NCBI GenBank assembly: GCA_025667525.1
Contig: CM046882.1
Location: 522,004,618 to 522,068,617, forward strand
Direction: 5' to 3'
Source: Glebionis coronaria
Taxonomy: Eukaryota; Streptophyta; Magnoliopsida; Asterales; Asteraceae
DNA: 64,000 bases
Shown: piece after piece, positions 12,671-22,042 of the stretch
How the letters are laid out: each line of letters opens with the position of its first letter
Position numbering within the stretch: position 1 is the first letter of the stretch
The notes under the pieces: model-generated
Database searches by the model: none
Seen by the model: only the letters and a program-made list of their open reading frames with translations
Told to the model about the DNA's origin: nothing
Translations under genes and position numbers: made by a program

Positions 12671-13690
12671 TAATGAGGTGAACAGTGGGGGGAAACTTGT
12701 TAGAACCGATATTAGGAATGATGTATGTATGATTGGAAATTCATTTGTGAATGTGGTCAAGGGAACGAAGGTGGCGAATGTGGAGGAGGAGATGCCTGCG
12801 ATTGTGTTGGATGAGTCTTGTTATAATACTAAAGAATTGGGTGCATCATTGATTTCAAGGATAAACGAGTTTTCTGCCATTTTTATCCTTAATAAGGTGT
12901 TACAGGATGAAGGGTTTGATGAGATAAAGATTAAGTATCTAGGGGAGCTATGGGTGATGCTTGAGTTTCTTACTATATAATTTAAAGATGCTTTTAAAAA
13001 TAATGTGGGAATTAGCTCTTGGTTTTTAGCTATAAGGCAAGCATCAGTTGACTTTGTGGTGGATGGCAGAATTGCCTGGATTGATGTTGAAGGTATCCCA
13101 TTTAAATTATGGTCGAATAACACGTTTAGTAAGATTGCTAATAAATGGGGCAAGTTAATGGATGCCGATGATCAAGAGGAAACTTGTTATTATTCAAAGA
13201 GGTTATGTATTTACACGAATATTTGTAGTAATATTTTGGAAAATGTCAAGATCATATTTGGAGGTAAATGTTATTGGATTAGGGCGAAGGAAGCATTAGG
13301 ATGGATACCAGAGTTTGAGGAAGAAGTAGAGGAAGAGGAGTGGTCAGTAGAGGACAATGTGGATGACAATATAAATAAGGAAGAGACTGGGGTGGTGATT
13401 TGGAATCCGAAGAAATCCTAGAAACTGTTTTTGAAGAGGCTACTGGTCCGAAGGAGGATAAGTCGGAAGATCCTTTCGGGATATACTCTCTCTTAGATAA
13501 GGTAAAGGCGCAGGTGAATGTTCAAGACACGAAAAGTAGCATCCAATACCTCCCGGGGTTTACACCGGTAGAAGTGGAGAATGTAAATACATTTGGAGAT
13601 AATCAGAATATTGATGTGGAGGGGTTGGATAATAAGATGAATAGTAATATGAATGGTCTAGATGGTAGTAGCGTTAATGTTAATTAAGAA
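12671..13690 (+). pseudogene. LINE ORF1, second part (DUF4283-like region and acidic tail)
   Basis: After the LARD the LINE resumes. The frame 12676-12980 contains SCYNTKELGASL and a block ending GELWVMLEF. A stop at 12979 and a frameshift lead to a second frame (13005-13421) with GRIAWIDVEGIPFKLW, a cysteine and histidine-poor stretch and WIRAKEALGWIPEF, then a Glu/Asp-rich tail. A third frame covers 13400-13687. This order matches the ORF1 protein of Asteraceae LINEs, which follow the RRM with a DUF4283-like domain. At least two frame changes make it non-functional. Confidence 0.65.
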
Positions 13691-13878
13691 AAAGGTAATG
13701 GAAAGACAACGAGTTTTGGAAGATTGAATAAATCTGAGGGTTTGCGCAAGGGGGAATCTATTATTGATCTATTAGAGGAGGTAGTGAAGATTGGTAATAT
13801 TATAGGGTATAAGATGGACAGATGTGAAGATAATATTACGGAGATCATTAATTCTCATGGAATGGCCGGGGATGATCG
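13691..13878 (+). other. LINE ORF1 tail to ORF2 junction
   Basis: The 188 bases between the last ORF1 frame and the ORF2 ATG at 13879 hold decayed ORF1 C-terminal sequence without a continuous frame. Confidence 0.4.
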
Positions 13879-16800
13879 ATGAATTTCCTATCATTAAATA
13901 TTCAAGGCCTTACTCAGCAGGCTAAAAAAGACTGGGTAAAGGAGTTATGTAATAAGAACAAGGTGAATTTTGTAGGTTTACAAGAGACAAAAAAGGAGTC
14001 CATGGATGTTAGCTGTGTGAAACGATGTTGGGGCAATCATTCTTTCGAATTTGTCTATAGTGATTCCATTGGTAATTCTGGCAGCATTTTATGTATTTGG
14101 GATCCGAATTCTTTTAAGCGTAGTAGTAGTAAAGTGTCTGATTTTTGTGTGATCATTAGGGGCACTTGGTTAAAGACTGGGTGCAAGCTTTTAGTGGTGG
14201 TTGTATACGCGCCACATGATGGGAGGGACAAGCGTGTTTTATGGGATTATTTGGCTCATGTTTCTAATCAGTGGGATGGGAAGATTGTAATGATGGGAGA
14301 TTTTAACGAAGTTCGAAAGAAATTGGAAAGATTTGGTTCGGTTTTTTATCCGCATGATGCTGATATCTTTAATACATTTATCATTACTGCGGGGTTAGTC
14401 GAAATTCCTCTTGGAGGGAGTAATTTTACGTGGTGTCACAAATCAGCGAAAAAGATGAGTAAATTGGATGGGTTTATGGTTTCGGAAAGCCTTTTCAATG
14501 AATGTACGCGGATGAATGCTATTACTTTGGACAGATTGTTTTCTGACCACCGGCCAATTTTATTGCGTGAATCTGACTGTGATTTTGGTCCGAGTCCGTT
14601 TAGGTTTTTTCACTTTTGGATGGATCTAGATGGGTTTGATAAGTTGGTGGCTGATACTTGGGAGGCGGCGAATGTGACTGGTATGGATCCTATTACGCCT
14701 TTATGTTTAAACTGAAATTTCTCAAAAGAAAGATCAAGGAGTGGGTGGGGGAGCACAAAAGAAAGTCATCTAATCAGGTTCTGGAATTATATCAGATGGT
14801 GGTGGATATTGATGCTATGATAGACAATGGTAATGGTAATGAGGAGTTGACTAGTAAGCGTATGGAGGTAATTAATCAGATTCAAGACGCTCGTAAAAAT
14901 AGTGCGTCTGAAGTAGCTCAAAAAGCGAAAATCAAACGGTATGTTGAAGGGGATGAGAATAGCAAGTTTTTTCATGGGATGCTTAATAAGAAACGTAGTC
15001 AAAACAATATTCGGGGCATAATGGTTAACGGTAAGTGGTCGGATGGGCCTAAGGAGGTGAAACAGAAATTTCTTCAACATTTTAGTGACAGATTTAGATC
15101 TCCTGAGTAATCGTGTTCGAATAGTTAAGGATTTTCCGAATGTTTTATCGTTGGAGCATATGGTCGACTTGGAAAGGGAGGTTTCAAGGGAGGAGATAAA
15201 AAGGCAGTATGGGACTGTGGTATGGATAAGTCGCCGGGTCCGGATGGATATACTTTTGTTTTTTATAGACGATGTTGGAATATTATAGAAAAGGATGTCT
15301 TTAATTCTATTGGGTATTTTTTTCAGTCATGGAGAATTTCCTAAAGGGTGTAATTCGAATTTTATCTCGTTGATTCCGAAGATTCCAGATGCAAAGATGG
15401 TGACAGATTTTAGATCTATTAGTTTGATTGGAAGCTTATACAAGATTGTAGCAAAATTTTTGACTAATCGTCTTGTTGGAGTGATCGGAGGTATTGTGAA
15501 TGAAGTGCAATCGGCATTTATTGGTGGTAGGCAAATCTTAGATGGCCCGTTTATATTGAGTGAAATGATTCAATGGTGTAATCATCGTAAACAACAAGCT
15601 CTCATTTTGAAAGTAGACTTTGAAAAAGCGTATGACTCGGTAAGGTGGGACTATTTAGACGATGTTCTCGATAAGTTTGGTTTTGGTGTGAAATGCAGAC
15701 GGTGGATTCAAGGATGCCTGACGTCGTCTAGAGGATCTATTCTTGTCAATGGTAGCCCCACTAAGGAGTTTCAATTCGGTAAAAGGACTTAAACAAGGTG
15801 ATCCACTATCGCCATTCCTATTTTTCTTGATAATGAAGAGTTTTCATATTGCTTTCCAACATGTGGTGGATGCTGGGGTGTATAAAGGCCTGAAACTTAG
15901 TTCTAATGTGAATATTTCTCACTTGTTCTATGCGGACGATGTGATGTTCGTCGGTCAATGGAGTGAGGAGAATATTGATTCATTAGTCCATGTTTTGTAT
16001 TGTTTTTATCATGCCTCGGGGCTGCGTATAAACATGGGGAAAAGTAAAATTATGGGGATTCATGTGAATAATATCAATGTTATTAATGCGGCTTCTAAAC
16101 TTGGATGCCATATTATGAAAGTCCCGTTTGTCTATTTGGGTACGAAAGTTGGGGGTAATATGTCTCATGTAGGTGAATGGAAGGAAGTCGTGGACAAAGT
16201 GGTGACGAGGCTTTCGAAATGGAAACTGAAAACGTTATCAATTGGAGGTAGATTCACATTACTCAAATCTGTGTTAGGTTCTACACCGTTATTTCATATG
16301 TTGATTTTTAAAATGTCGTTAAGCGTGATCCAGAAACTCGAGGCCATTAGAAGTCATTTTTTTCATGGTCATGATCGTGAATCAAAGAAGATATCTTGGG
16401 TAAAGTGGAGCAAGGTTTTAACTCCTAAAGAGAGAGGTGGTTTAGGTGTTCCTAGTTTATACGCGCTTAATAGAGGCTTGCTAATGAAATGGGTCTCGAG
16501 GTTCTTTTCGCAGCCGGAATCTTTTTGGTCTAGGGTTATCAAGTCAATTCACGGTATTGAAGGAGGATTTGGGAGCCGTGGTAGGAACAGATTTGGGTCT
16601 TGTTGGGTAAGCATCGTTGGAGAGGTTTATAAACTTAAGGATAAGGGGATTGATTTTTTTAAGTATGTTCAATATAAGCTTGGTAATGGGGAGGAGATTA
16701 AGTTATGGGAAGACAAATGGTGTGATGGTAAATATATGAGGGACTTATTTCCTCGGTTATATATGCTTGAAAACAATTAGTCGGTTACGATAGCAGGTAA

Positions 16801-17480
16801 GATTAATGGGGTCACGTTAGATGCGTCTTTTCGTAGAAGCCCCGAGGGGGGGTGCTGAAGCGTCTCAGCTAGATGCTTTATCTGAGTTAGTGAATTCTAT
16901 TACCCTCAGGCCTTATGGAAATAGATTGGTGTGGAATCTTGAAAATGCTGGCGATTTTACTGTTGCGTCTATTCGCAAGCGAATAGATAATGGGAGATTT
17001 CCTGGTGGAGATGTGTCGATTAAATGTATTAAAAGCGTGCCTATCAAGGTAAATATCCTAGCCTGGAAAATTGCTTGTGATGTGTTGCCTACTAGATTGA
17101 ATATTTCGCGTCGTGGGATTATGATTGATACCATCAGATGTCCTATATGTAACGCTGGAGTTGAGTCGTCGAATCATCTATTTTTCAGTTGTGATGTCGC
17201 AAGACAACTCATGCAGAAAGTATGTAAGTGGTGGGACGTTAGTTTGTCTGACTTTAATTCTTTAGAGGCGTGGAAGAACTGGACTAGAGCTCTTCGGTTG
17301 ACAGCGAGATCTAAAGAGATGTGTATGGGCGTTTTCTATTGTCTATGGTGGTGGATTTGGTTTTTCCGAAACAGAAGCATTTTTGATAAAGAGACTCCTA
17401 GAAAGGCGGAAGTATTTGATAATGTTATTTCTTATTCTTTTAATTGGTGCAAATTTCGTTGTAAAGCTTCGTTTAAATAG
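13879..17480 (+). pseudogene. LINE ORF2: endonuclease, reverse transcriptase, zinc-binding domain; decayed
   Basis: The APE-type endonuclease spans 13879-14715: LNIQGL, the catalytic Glu in LQETK, GDFNEV and SDHRPI are present. A linker follows in another frame (14658-15110). Reverse transcriptase runs from 15085 to 16780: DFRSISL, LKVDFEKAYDSV, QGDPLSPFLF, and the catalytic YADD near 15930. The zinc-binding domain (16821-17480) has LPTRLNISRRG, CPIC and SSNHLFFSC, and ends WWWIWFFRNRSIFD. The frame changes near 14700, 15100, 15780 and 16780, and a stop falls at 15286-15288, so the copy is dead. The enzyme normally nicks target DNA and copies its RNA at the nick. The order and length (~1200 codons) match plant L1 ORF2. 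Confidence 0.85.
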
Positions 17481-17575
17481 GACGAATGGCTTAAAACTCC
17501 GTATCTTGTTTAACTTTCCAGCTCCTTGCTAGTCGTTTAGTAATAAAAATGCCATTCAAAAAAAATAAAGCAAAG
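17481..17575 (+). other. LINE 3' UTR and poly(A) end
   Basis: The tail holds TAGTAATAAAAATGCCATTC followed by A-rich sequence (17553-17575), the usual 3' end of plant LINEs. GAAGCCCAT follows directly (about 17576-17584) and is repeated at 1858-1866, a possible target duplication. Confidence 0.65.
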
Positions 17576-18522
17576 AAGCCCATCATGAAAACAAAGTTTG
17601 GCATCATTGTATTTGACAGTTTGGGGCTTTAGTCTATTTTAACCAGAACCAAATCTTATACATATAACCTTCAATTCCAAGATCCCGGCTTCTATCACAC
17701 GACGGGTGTGTTTGGTAGCAAACATTTAGGAGTGTTTCAAAGGAACTAGCTAGCGTATTGCACAAAATGCTTGTTTGGATACAAGTAAGTTGCATTACTA
17801 TATTTTCTAAACGCTCCATATAAAAATGCAATTTTTAGTAGCGTTTACCAGCAACTAACGTTAGCAAACACTATATCAAAACAAGGGTTCTTGTTACCGC
17901 TATCTTCGCATATCATTATACCCTACACTAACGGCCCTAAGAATGACATGGTTTTAATTAGCAACATTTATTATTGCGGAATCTTACGATCAAGATGACG
18001 ATCTTAATAGTTGTAGCCTAGTAGAGGCTAGCTTGAAAGTTTCAAAAGAAAACCGAAAACTTCAAAACCCCACTAGCAGCAACTTTGACTATCTTTTAGG
18101 CGCTAGTTCTCTTGGTTCCAAAGAAGAGGACTTTGCACGAAATAGATCGCGGGCGGGCACTTTCTAGGCTGATTATTGAGTGAGTCTGAACATTTCTTAA
18201 CGGAACGTTACTGTATCTTGTCTTTCGGCTGAGGCACGTGGACACGCCGAATTTGTCAGTTATCAACGTTTTGTTACTAGTTACGTACTTTAATCATGTT
18301 TTTCAAACAATAGCAACACATTTTCTGTGACTGATATCAACAATACTTAATTAATGATACACGTAGAAGATACATATGTAGTGACTCATACTCCAATACA
18401 CGCACTTGCAAGTTGCAACATATAATGGGATGCATGTGGGCACGCTAACATGAATATAAGCAAAGTATATACAAGATGTTTAGAGATCAGTCAACTCTTG
18501 TCCTCCATTCTCAACCGGAATC
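17576..18522. other. Intergenic DNA upstream of the small basic protein gene
   Basis: No convincing gene. A candidate small MITE occupies 17707-17872: GTGTTTGGTAGC near its left end and GTTAGCAAACAC at the right pair at 10 of 12 positions, but no target duplication was found. The sequence nearer 18522 should contain the promoter of the gene that follows; no unambiguous TATA box was assigned. Confidence 0.4.
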
Positions 18523-19022
18523 ATGCAATCTCTCCCAAAAACCAGGCCCAAAATAGAGAGGCCGCCACCCACCAACACCATACTACGACATGCAAACACA
18601 CGTCGTAGTTTCTGGCGGCTAAGGAGGAAGAAGAGGCTGCCAACAGTGAGATTAGGAGGACAAAGACAGTTACATGTAAGTCTTGTAATGAGTTTCTAAA
18701 AGTTAATAATGTTTGCCCTTTCCAGCATAACTTTCTAACTCCGCCCTTAGGTCTATGTTAATTAAAAACTCACATTATGTTTAATATATGTTATTAGCAA
18801 GGTTGTCAATCTGTAATGGGGAGGATGGTTCGAAGAATCCGATTTAGATGGACGAATCTGAAGAAGGTATGGGCTTTAAAGAAGTTGAAAGAGTACTATT
18901 TGTGTATCTTGAAAGATTTAACGGAAAATGGTCGAAGCATAAAAAAGCATCAACAAATGCTTCTGATGGAAACCTCGTTCGCGGTTCCTGTGATGGGGAT
19001 GTCCTTCAACTCTTTTCGTTGA
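18523..19022 (+). CDS. Small basic plant protein of unknown function, two exons
   Basis: Proposed exons are 18523-18675 and 18798-19022, separated by a 122-bp intron with GT (18676) and AG (18796-18797). Both boundaries are phase 0, and the joined frame encodes about 125 residues. Exon 1 contains a Pro-rich stretch and the basic block WRLRRKKRLPTVRLGG. Exon 2 contains MVRRIRFRW, KKLKEYY and the C-terminus METSFAVPVMGMSFNSFR. This layout (LPTVRLGG, then an RRIRLRW-like segment, KLKEYY and an F-A-V-P tail) resembles a small family of uncharacterised plant proteins that I recall but cannot name. No signal peptide or membrane segment is seen. Its role is unknown. It is among the few apparently intact host genes here; expression was not assessable. 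Confidence 0.6.
18676..18797 (+). other. Intron of the small basic protein gene
   Basis: The donor CAT/GTAAGT is close to consensus and the acceptor is TTATTAG. The intron is AT-rich and 122 bp long, and removing it keeps the frame. Confidence 0.55.
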
Positions 19023-19889
19023 TACTTCAATCTGGTTTATTTTCATGGGTATCGATTATGGATCGTAAGTGGTATTATGGGTGAGACTTGTAGCCTATTA
19101 TTTGCTAATCAGGTCACTCATAGAAGTTCATTGTGTTAGGCCAGGTTTTTGAGGAAGAGTTTTGTTGGCATCAAAAGATGCATGGGTCGGAACGTTCCAA
19201 TCTACTTAACCAAATATATAATTTGATACTAAACTTCAAATGTTATTACTTATTGATGTTTCGTAAATTTACTAAGAAATCAATGCTACTGCGGAAAATA
19301 ATGTATTAAAGATCATTTGCTTAGCTTAATTGTATATCAGGTTCGATTCAAACTTTCTGACTCGGTTTTGTTTGGACACTTTGGATAGATGTTTTCTTAT
19401 TTGAATCTCGAGTTTGCAAGATCTTGGTTGATGTGATTAATTAAACCAATTAGATGATGCTTACATGTAAATTATATTATCTCTTCACCTGATCAAGAAG
19501 TGAACTCTAGTTAAATAAGAGGCCAAGTATTCGATAGAGCAAGGCATCGGTTTTTGCTACCGGCATGCAAAGGTTCGAATCCTTTTACTCCAGATTCTCA
19601 ACATATAAAAAAAGCTAAAGAGATATCATAATTTATTTGAGGTTAACTGAAAGAATTTACACAATATACCTTAATTTAATTTCTTTTTCTTCGTTTTGCA
19701 ATTAGATCTGTGTAGTATTTATTTATATAACACTAATTAATATATTACATACAATATACTTAATTGTTATCGTTTTACGTATAACGTGTGCGTCTATAAA
19801 TGCTAGACACATTTTTCTAACATGTATTATTATGCGTGTACATATTCTAACAATTACTAACATCATTTGGGAATTTGGGATGATGATCG
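19023..19889. other. AT-rich intergenic DNA with a decayed tRNA-like sequence
   Basis: No coding frame is supported. Positions 19513-19592 resemble a tRNA, annotated separately. The rest is AT-rich non-coding sequence leading to the PPR remnant. Confidence 0.5.
19513..19592 (+). pseudogene. tRNA-Gln(UUG)-like relic, possibly organelle-derived
   Basis: GGCCAAG resembles the D-arm start. TCGGT-TTTTGCT-ACCGG makes a five-base-pair stem with a seven-base loop, placing UUG at the anticodon position. AAGGTTCGAATCCTT forms a T-arm. The order resembles organellar trnQ. The acceptor stem does not pair well, so it is called a relic rather than a gene. Confidence 0.35.
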
Positions 19890-20031
19890 GTGTCAAAGAT
19901 GTTACTGTCCGATATATATGCCAAGAATGGTCAATGGGACGTCTCTGCCAGAGTCAAAGTGTCGGCTAAGGCACGATGTTTGACAAAAACACCAGGTAAA
20001 AGCTGGATCGAATTAAACAAAACGGTGCGGC
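19890..20031 (+). pseudogene. PPR protein gene fragment (E motif), 5' of insertion
   Basis: The frame reads LLSDIYAKNGQWD, a short spacer, then KTPGKSWIELN. This is the E motif found after the last repeat of PLS-type pentatricopeptide-repeat proteins, which bind organellar RNA and help C-to-U editing. The upstream PPR repeats are absent from the window, so the gene was already truncated on the left. The frame is interrupted at 20031 by the Tat-type LTR element. Related codons resume at 30344. Confidence 0.7.
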
Positions 20032-20662
20032 TGTTCGCGTATATGGCCGCTTGGCCATATCCACGTGCCAAATCTTCTAGAAGCAAGATTGGCCGCGCGG
20101 TCTGGCAGACCGGCCCACCTACCAAGCGCAGATCTAGAAGGAATCCTCGAAAGCAATGTCGATGCATTGGGAAGGAACGGCGCACCCTATTGTCCAGTGG
20201 ACACTCGCCTGGCGTTCAGATAAAAGAGCCATCCGCCTGCGCACCTCAAAAGCAGGGTAGATTCCCTCGGGAACAAACGACGCATCCTTTTACCCAGATG
20301 CCTTGCATAACCTTTTGGACCAAAGTTTGGCCTGTCAGACCACAAGGCTCGAGGAGTGCTACCTCCGAGGAGCAACAGTCCACTACAGTGCTCTCAGCAC
20401 TATAAATACCCCTCATTCAATGTAAGTCACATCCATTCACACATAGTCATTTATTACACATACTACGTGGCCATTCGGCTCTGCATGTTATTGGCCACTC
20501 GGCTCAATCAGATTCTTACTCTCACACCGGAGTTGGTCTCGGGATCTTCACCCGAGGCGAGCTAACGTGTGCTACCTTCTTATAGGCTTGTGGATAAGAA
20601 GACCCGGACGGCCCAGCGGCATTCTCGGCCCTTTAAGAGGCCCAGCGGACTTTGCATCTACA
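20032..20662 (+). repeat. Tat element 5' LTR
   Basis: TGTTCGCG...CTACA. It contains CACTATAAATACCCC near 20398-20412, a likely TATA box for the genomic transcript. Confidence 0.9.
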
Positions 20663-20665
20663 AAC

Positions 20666-20684
20666 TGGCGCCATCCGTGGGACC
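20666..20684 (+). promoter_or_regulatory. Tat element primer-binding region
   Basis: TGGCGCCATCCGTGGGACC begins three bases after the LTR. TGGCGCC-type primer sites are common in Tat/Athila elements. The exact tRNA was not determined. Confidence 0.65.
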
Positions 20685-20713
20685 CTAAATTCGATCTACC
20701 AAGTAGCTAAAGA

Positions 20714-22042
20714 ATGGCGGGTCCTGCCCCAACATCACCTGAAGTTGAAATTCATGATGACAACCACAATAGCCTCACCAATGAAGAAATCATTGAGGGT
20801 CACCTTTCGGCCCTAAAAGAATTAATAAAAGACAAAAGCAACCAAGACTACATCAAGCCAAGGCTAATCAGTTTTGACGAAGGAGAAGAACACTCGGGAG
20901 ATAAGGGAAAGAAGAAGGAAAGCCAAGGCGAGGGAGAGAAAAGCAAGGGGAAGAAGGTGGCAGATGATGATTTGGGAAAGCCTTTCAAATCATTGGCCAA
21001 GTGCCCCCTTAGCCGAAGGATCATTGAATACTCATCCCCTAGCCATAGGATGCCGGCCAACGTTAGGATTTACGCTGGGACGGGAGATCCGGCTGACCAC
21101 ATCAACCATTTTAAAGGGATGGGGAACCAAGGGGAATGGCCCATGCCCGTATGGTGCCGAATGTTCCAACAAACGCTAGATGATAAGGCCAGGGCTTGGT
21201 TCGACGAGTTGCCGTCAGGGAGCATAGACGATTGGGATGATTTGGAGGCCAAATTCCTTACACGGTTTGGGATGCTGAAAGCGTGTGTGAAGGACCCCAC
21301 GGAGATCACAAAGATCATCCGAAAGGCCAACGAGAGCCTACCTGTATTCAAAGAAAGGTGGGTAAGTGAGTCCAATTCCATTCCTAATGTACCAGATCTC
21401 ATGAGGATCTCTTCATTCATGGGCTCACACAAGTGCCCTGGTTTGGCCAAGCGATTTGCTGAAAGCATACCAAAGACGGTGGACGAGATGTTGAAGCATG
21501 TGGACGACTTCGTCCGTGCTGAAACAGCGTTCAGAGACGCTGAACTGCCCAGGGGAGAATATATCCGAGGAGACAGTTCCCCGACGGGAGGCCAGAGGTA
21601 CGATCGGGCCCAGAAAAGGGGTTTTGGGGGAAGAAGAGGAGGAGGACGAGGAGCCTATCAAAATAGAAACCCCTACACCCAACCCTATACCTTGCCTTAC
21701 CGTAACCCGCAGCGTCCTCAAGAGGTGAATCGAATATTCACCCTAGAGGACTTATCCAGCTCACCGAAGGAAATCTTAGCAGCAGAACACCAGCTAAACC
21801 TCCCGGCCCCACCTCCCTTGGTAGGAACACCAAAAAAAGAGAACATGGACAGATATTGTGACTATCATTGTGCTAAAGGACACTACACGAACGATTGTTT
21901 TCAATTGAGGAGACAATTAGAGGCTGCCTTGGAATCTGGAAAGCTTAACCACTTGATTAAAGACGTGAGGCAAAAAGGCAAGGGCGGTCAGAAGGGCCAC
22001 CCTCAAAAAAACCAAGGTGATAAACATGGTATGGGGGCATAG
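20714..22042 (+). CDS. gag: Tat element gag (capsid/nucleocapsid), 442 aa
   Basis: An open frame from the first ATG after the primer region. A charged Lys/Glu-rich N-terminus (residues ~40-100) precedes a retrotransposon gag core with TGDPADHINHFKG, WPMPVWCRMFQQTLDDKAR and AWFDELPSGSIDDWDDL. Then come an Arg/Gly-rich stretch (~285-310) and a zinc knuckle of C-x2-H-x4-H-x4-C type (CDYHCAKGHYTNDC, ~383-396). The protein packages element RNA into virus-like particles. The frame ends at 22042 and pol overlaps in another frame from 22017. The frame itself is uninterrupted, unlike pol. Confidence 0.85.
   Translation: MAGPAPTSPEVEIHDDNHNSLTNEEIIEGHLSALKELIKDKSNQDYIKPRLISFDEGEEHSGDKGKKKESQGEGEKSKGKKVADDDLGKPFKSLAKCPLSRRIIEYSSPSHRMPANVRIYAGTGDPADHINHFKGMGNQGEWPMPVWCRMFQQTLDDKARAWFDELPSGSIDDWDDLEAKFLTRFGMLKACVKDPTEITKIIRKANESLPVFKERWVSESNSIPNVPDLMRISSFMGSHKCPGLAKRFAESIPKTVDEMLKHVDDFVRAETAFRDAELPRGEYIRGDSSPTGGQRYDRAQKRGFGGRRGGGRGAYQNRNPYTQPYTLPYRNPQRPQEVNRIFTLEDLSSSPKEILAAEHQLNLPAPPPLVGTPKKENMDRYCDYHCAKGHYTNDCFQLRRQLEAALESGKLNHLIKDVRQKGKGGQKGHPQKNQGDKHGMGA

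Noticed and set aside
17707..17872. Small MITE bounded by GTGTTTGGTAGC/GTTAGCAAACAC
   Set aside because: Only 10 of 12 end bases pair and no target duplication was found, so it is only mentioned within the intergenic entry.
19890..20405. A 171-residue open frame running from the PPR fragment into the LTR
   Set aside because: Only the first ~47 codons are PPR-like; the rest is LTR sequence read by chance, and a matching frame appears in the 3' LTR.
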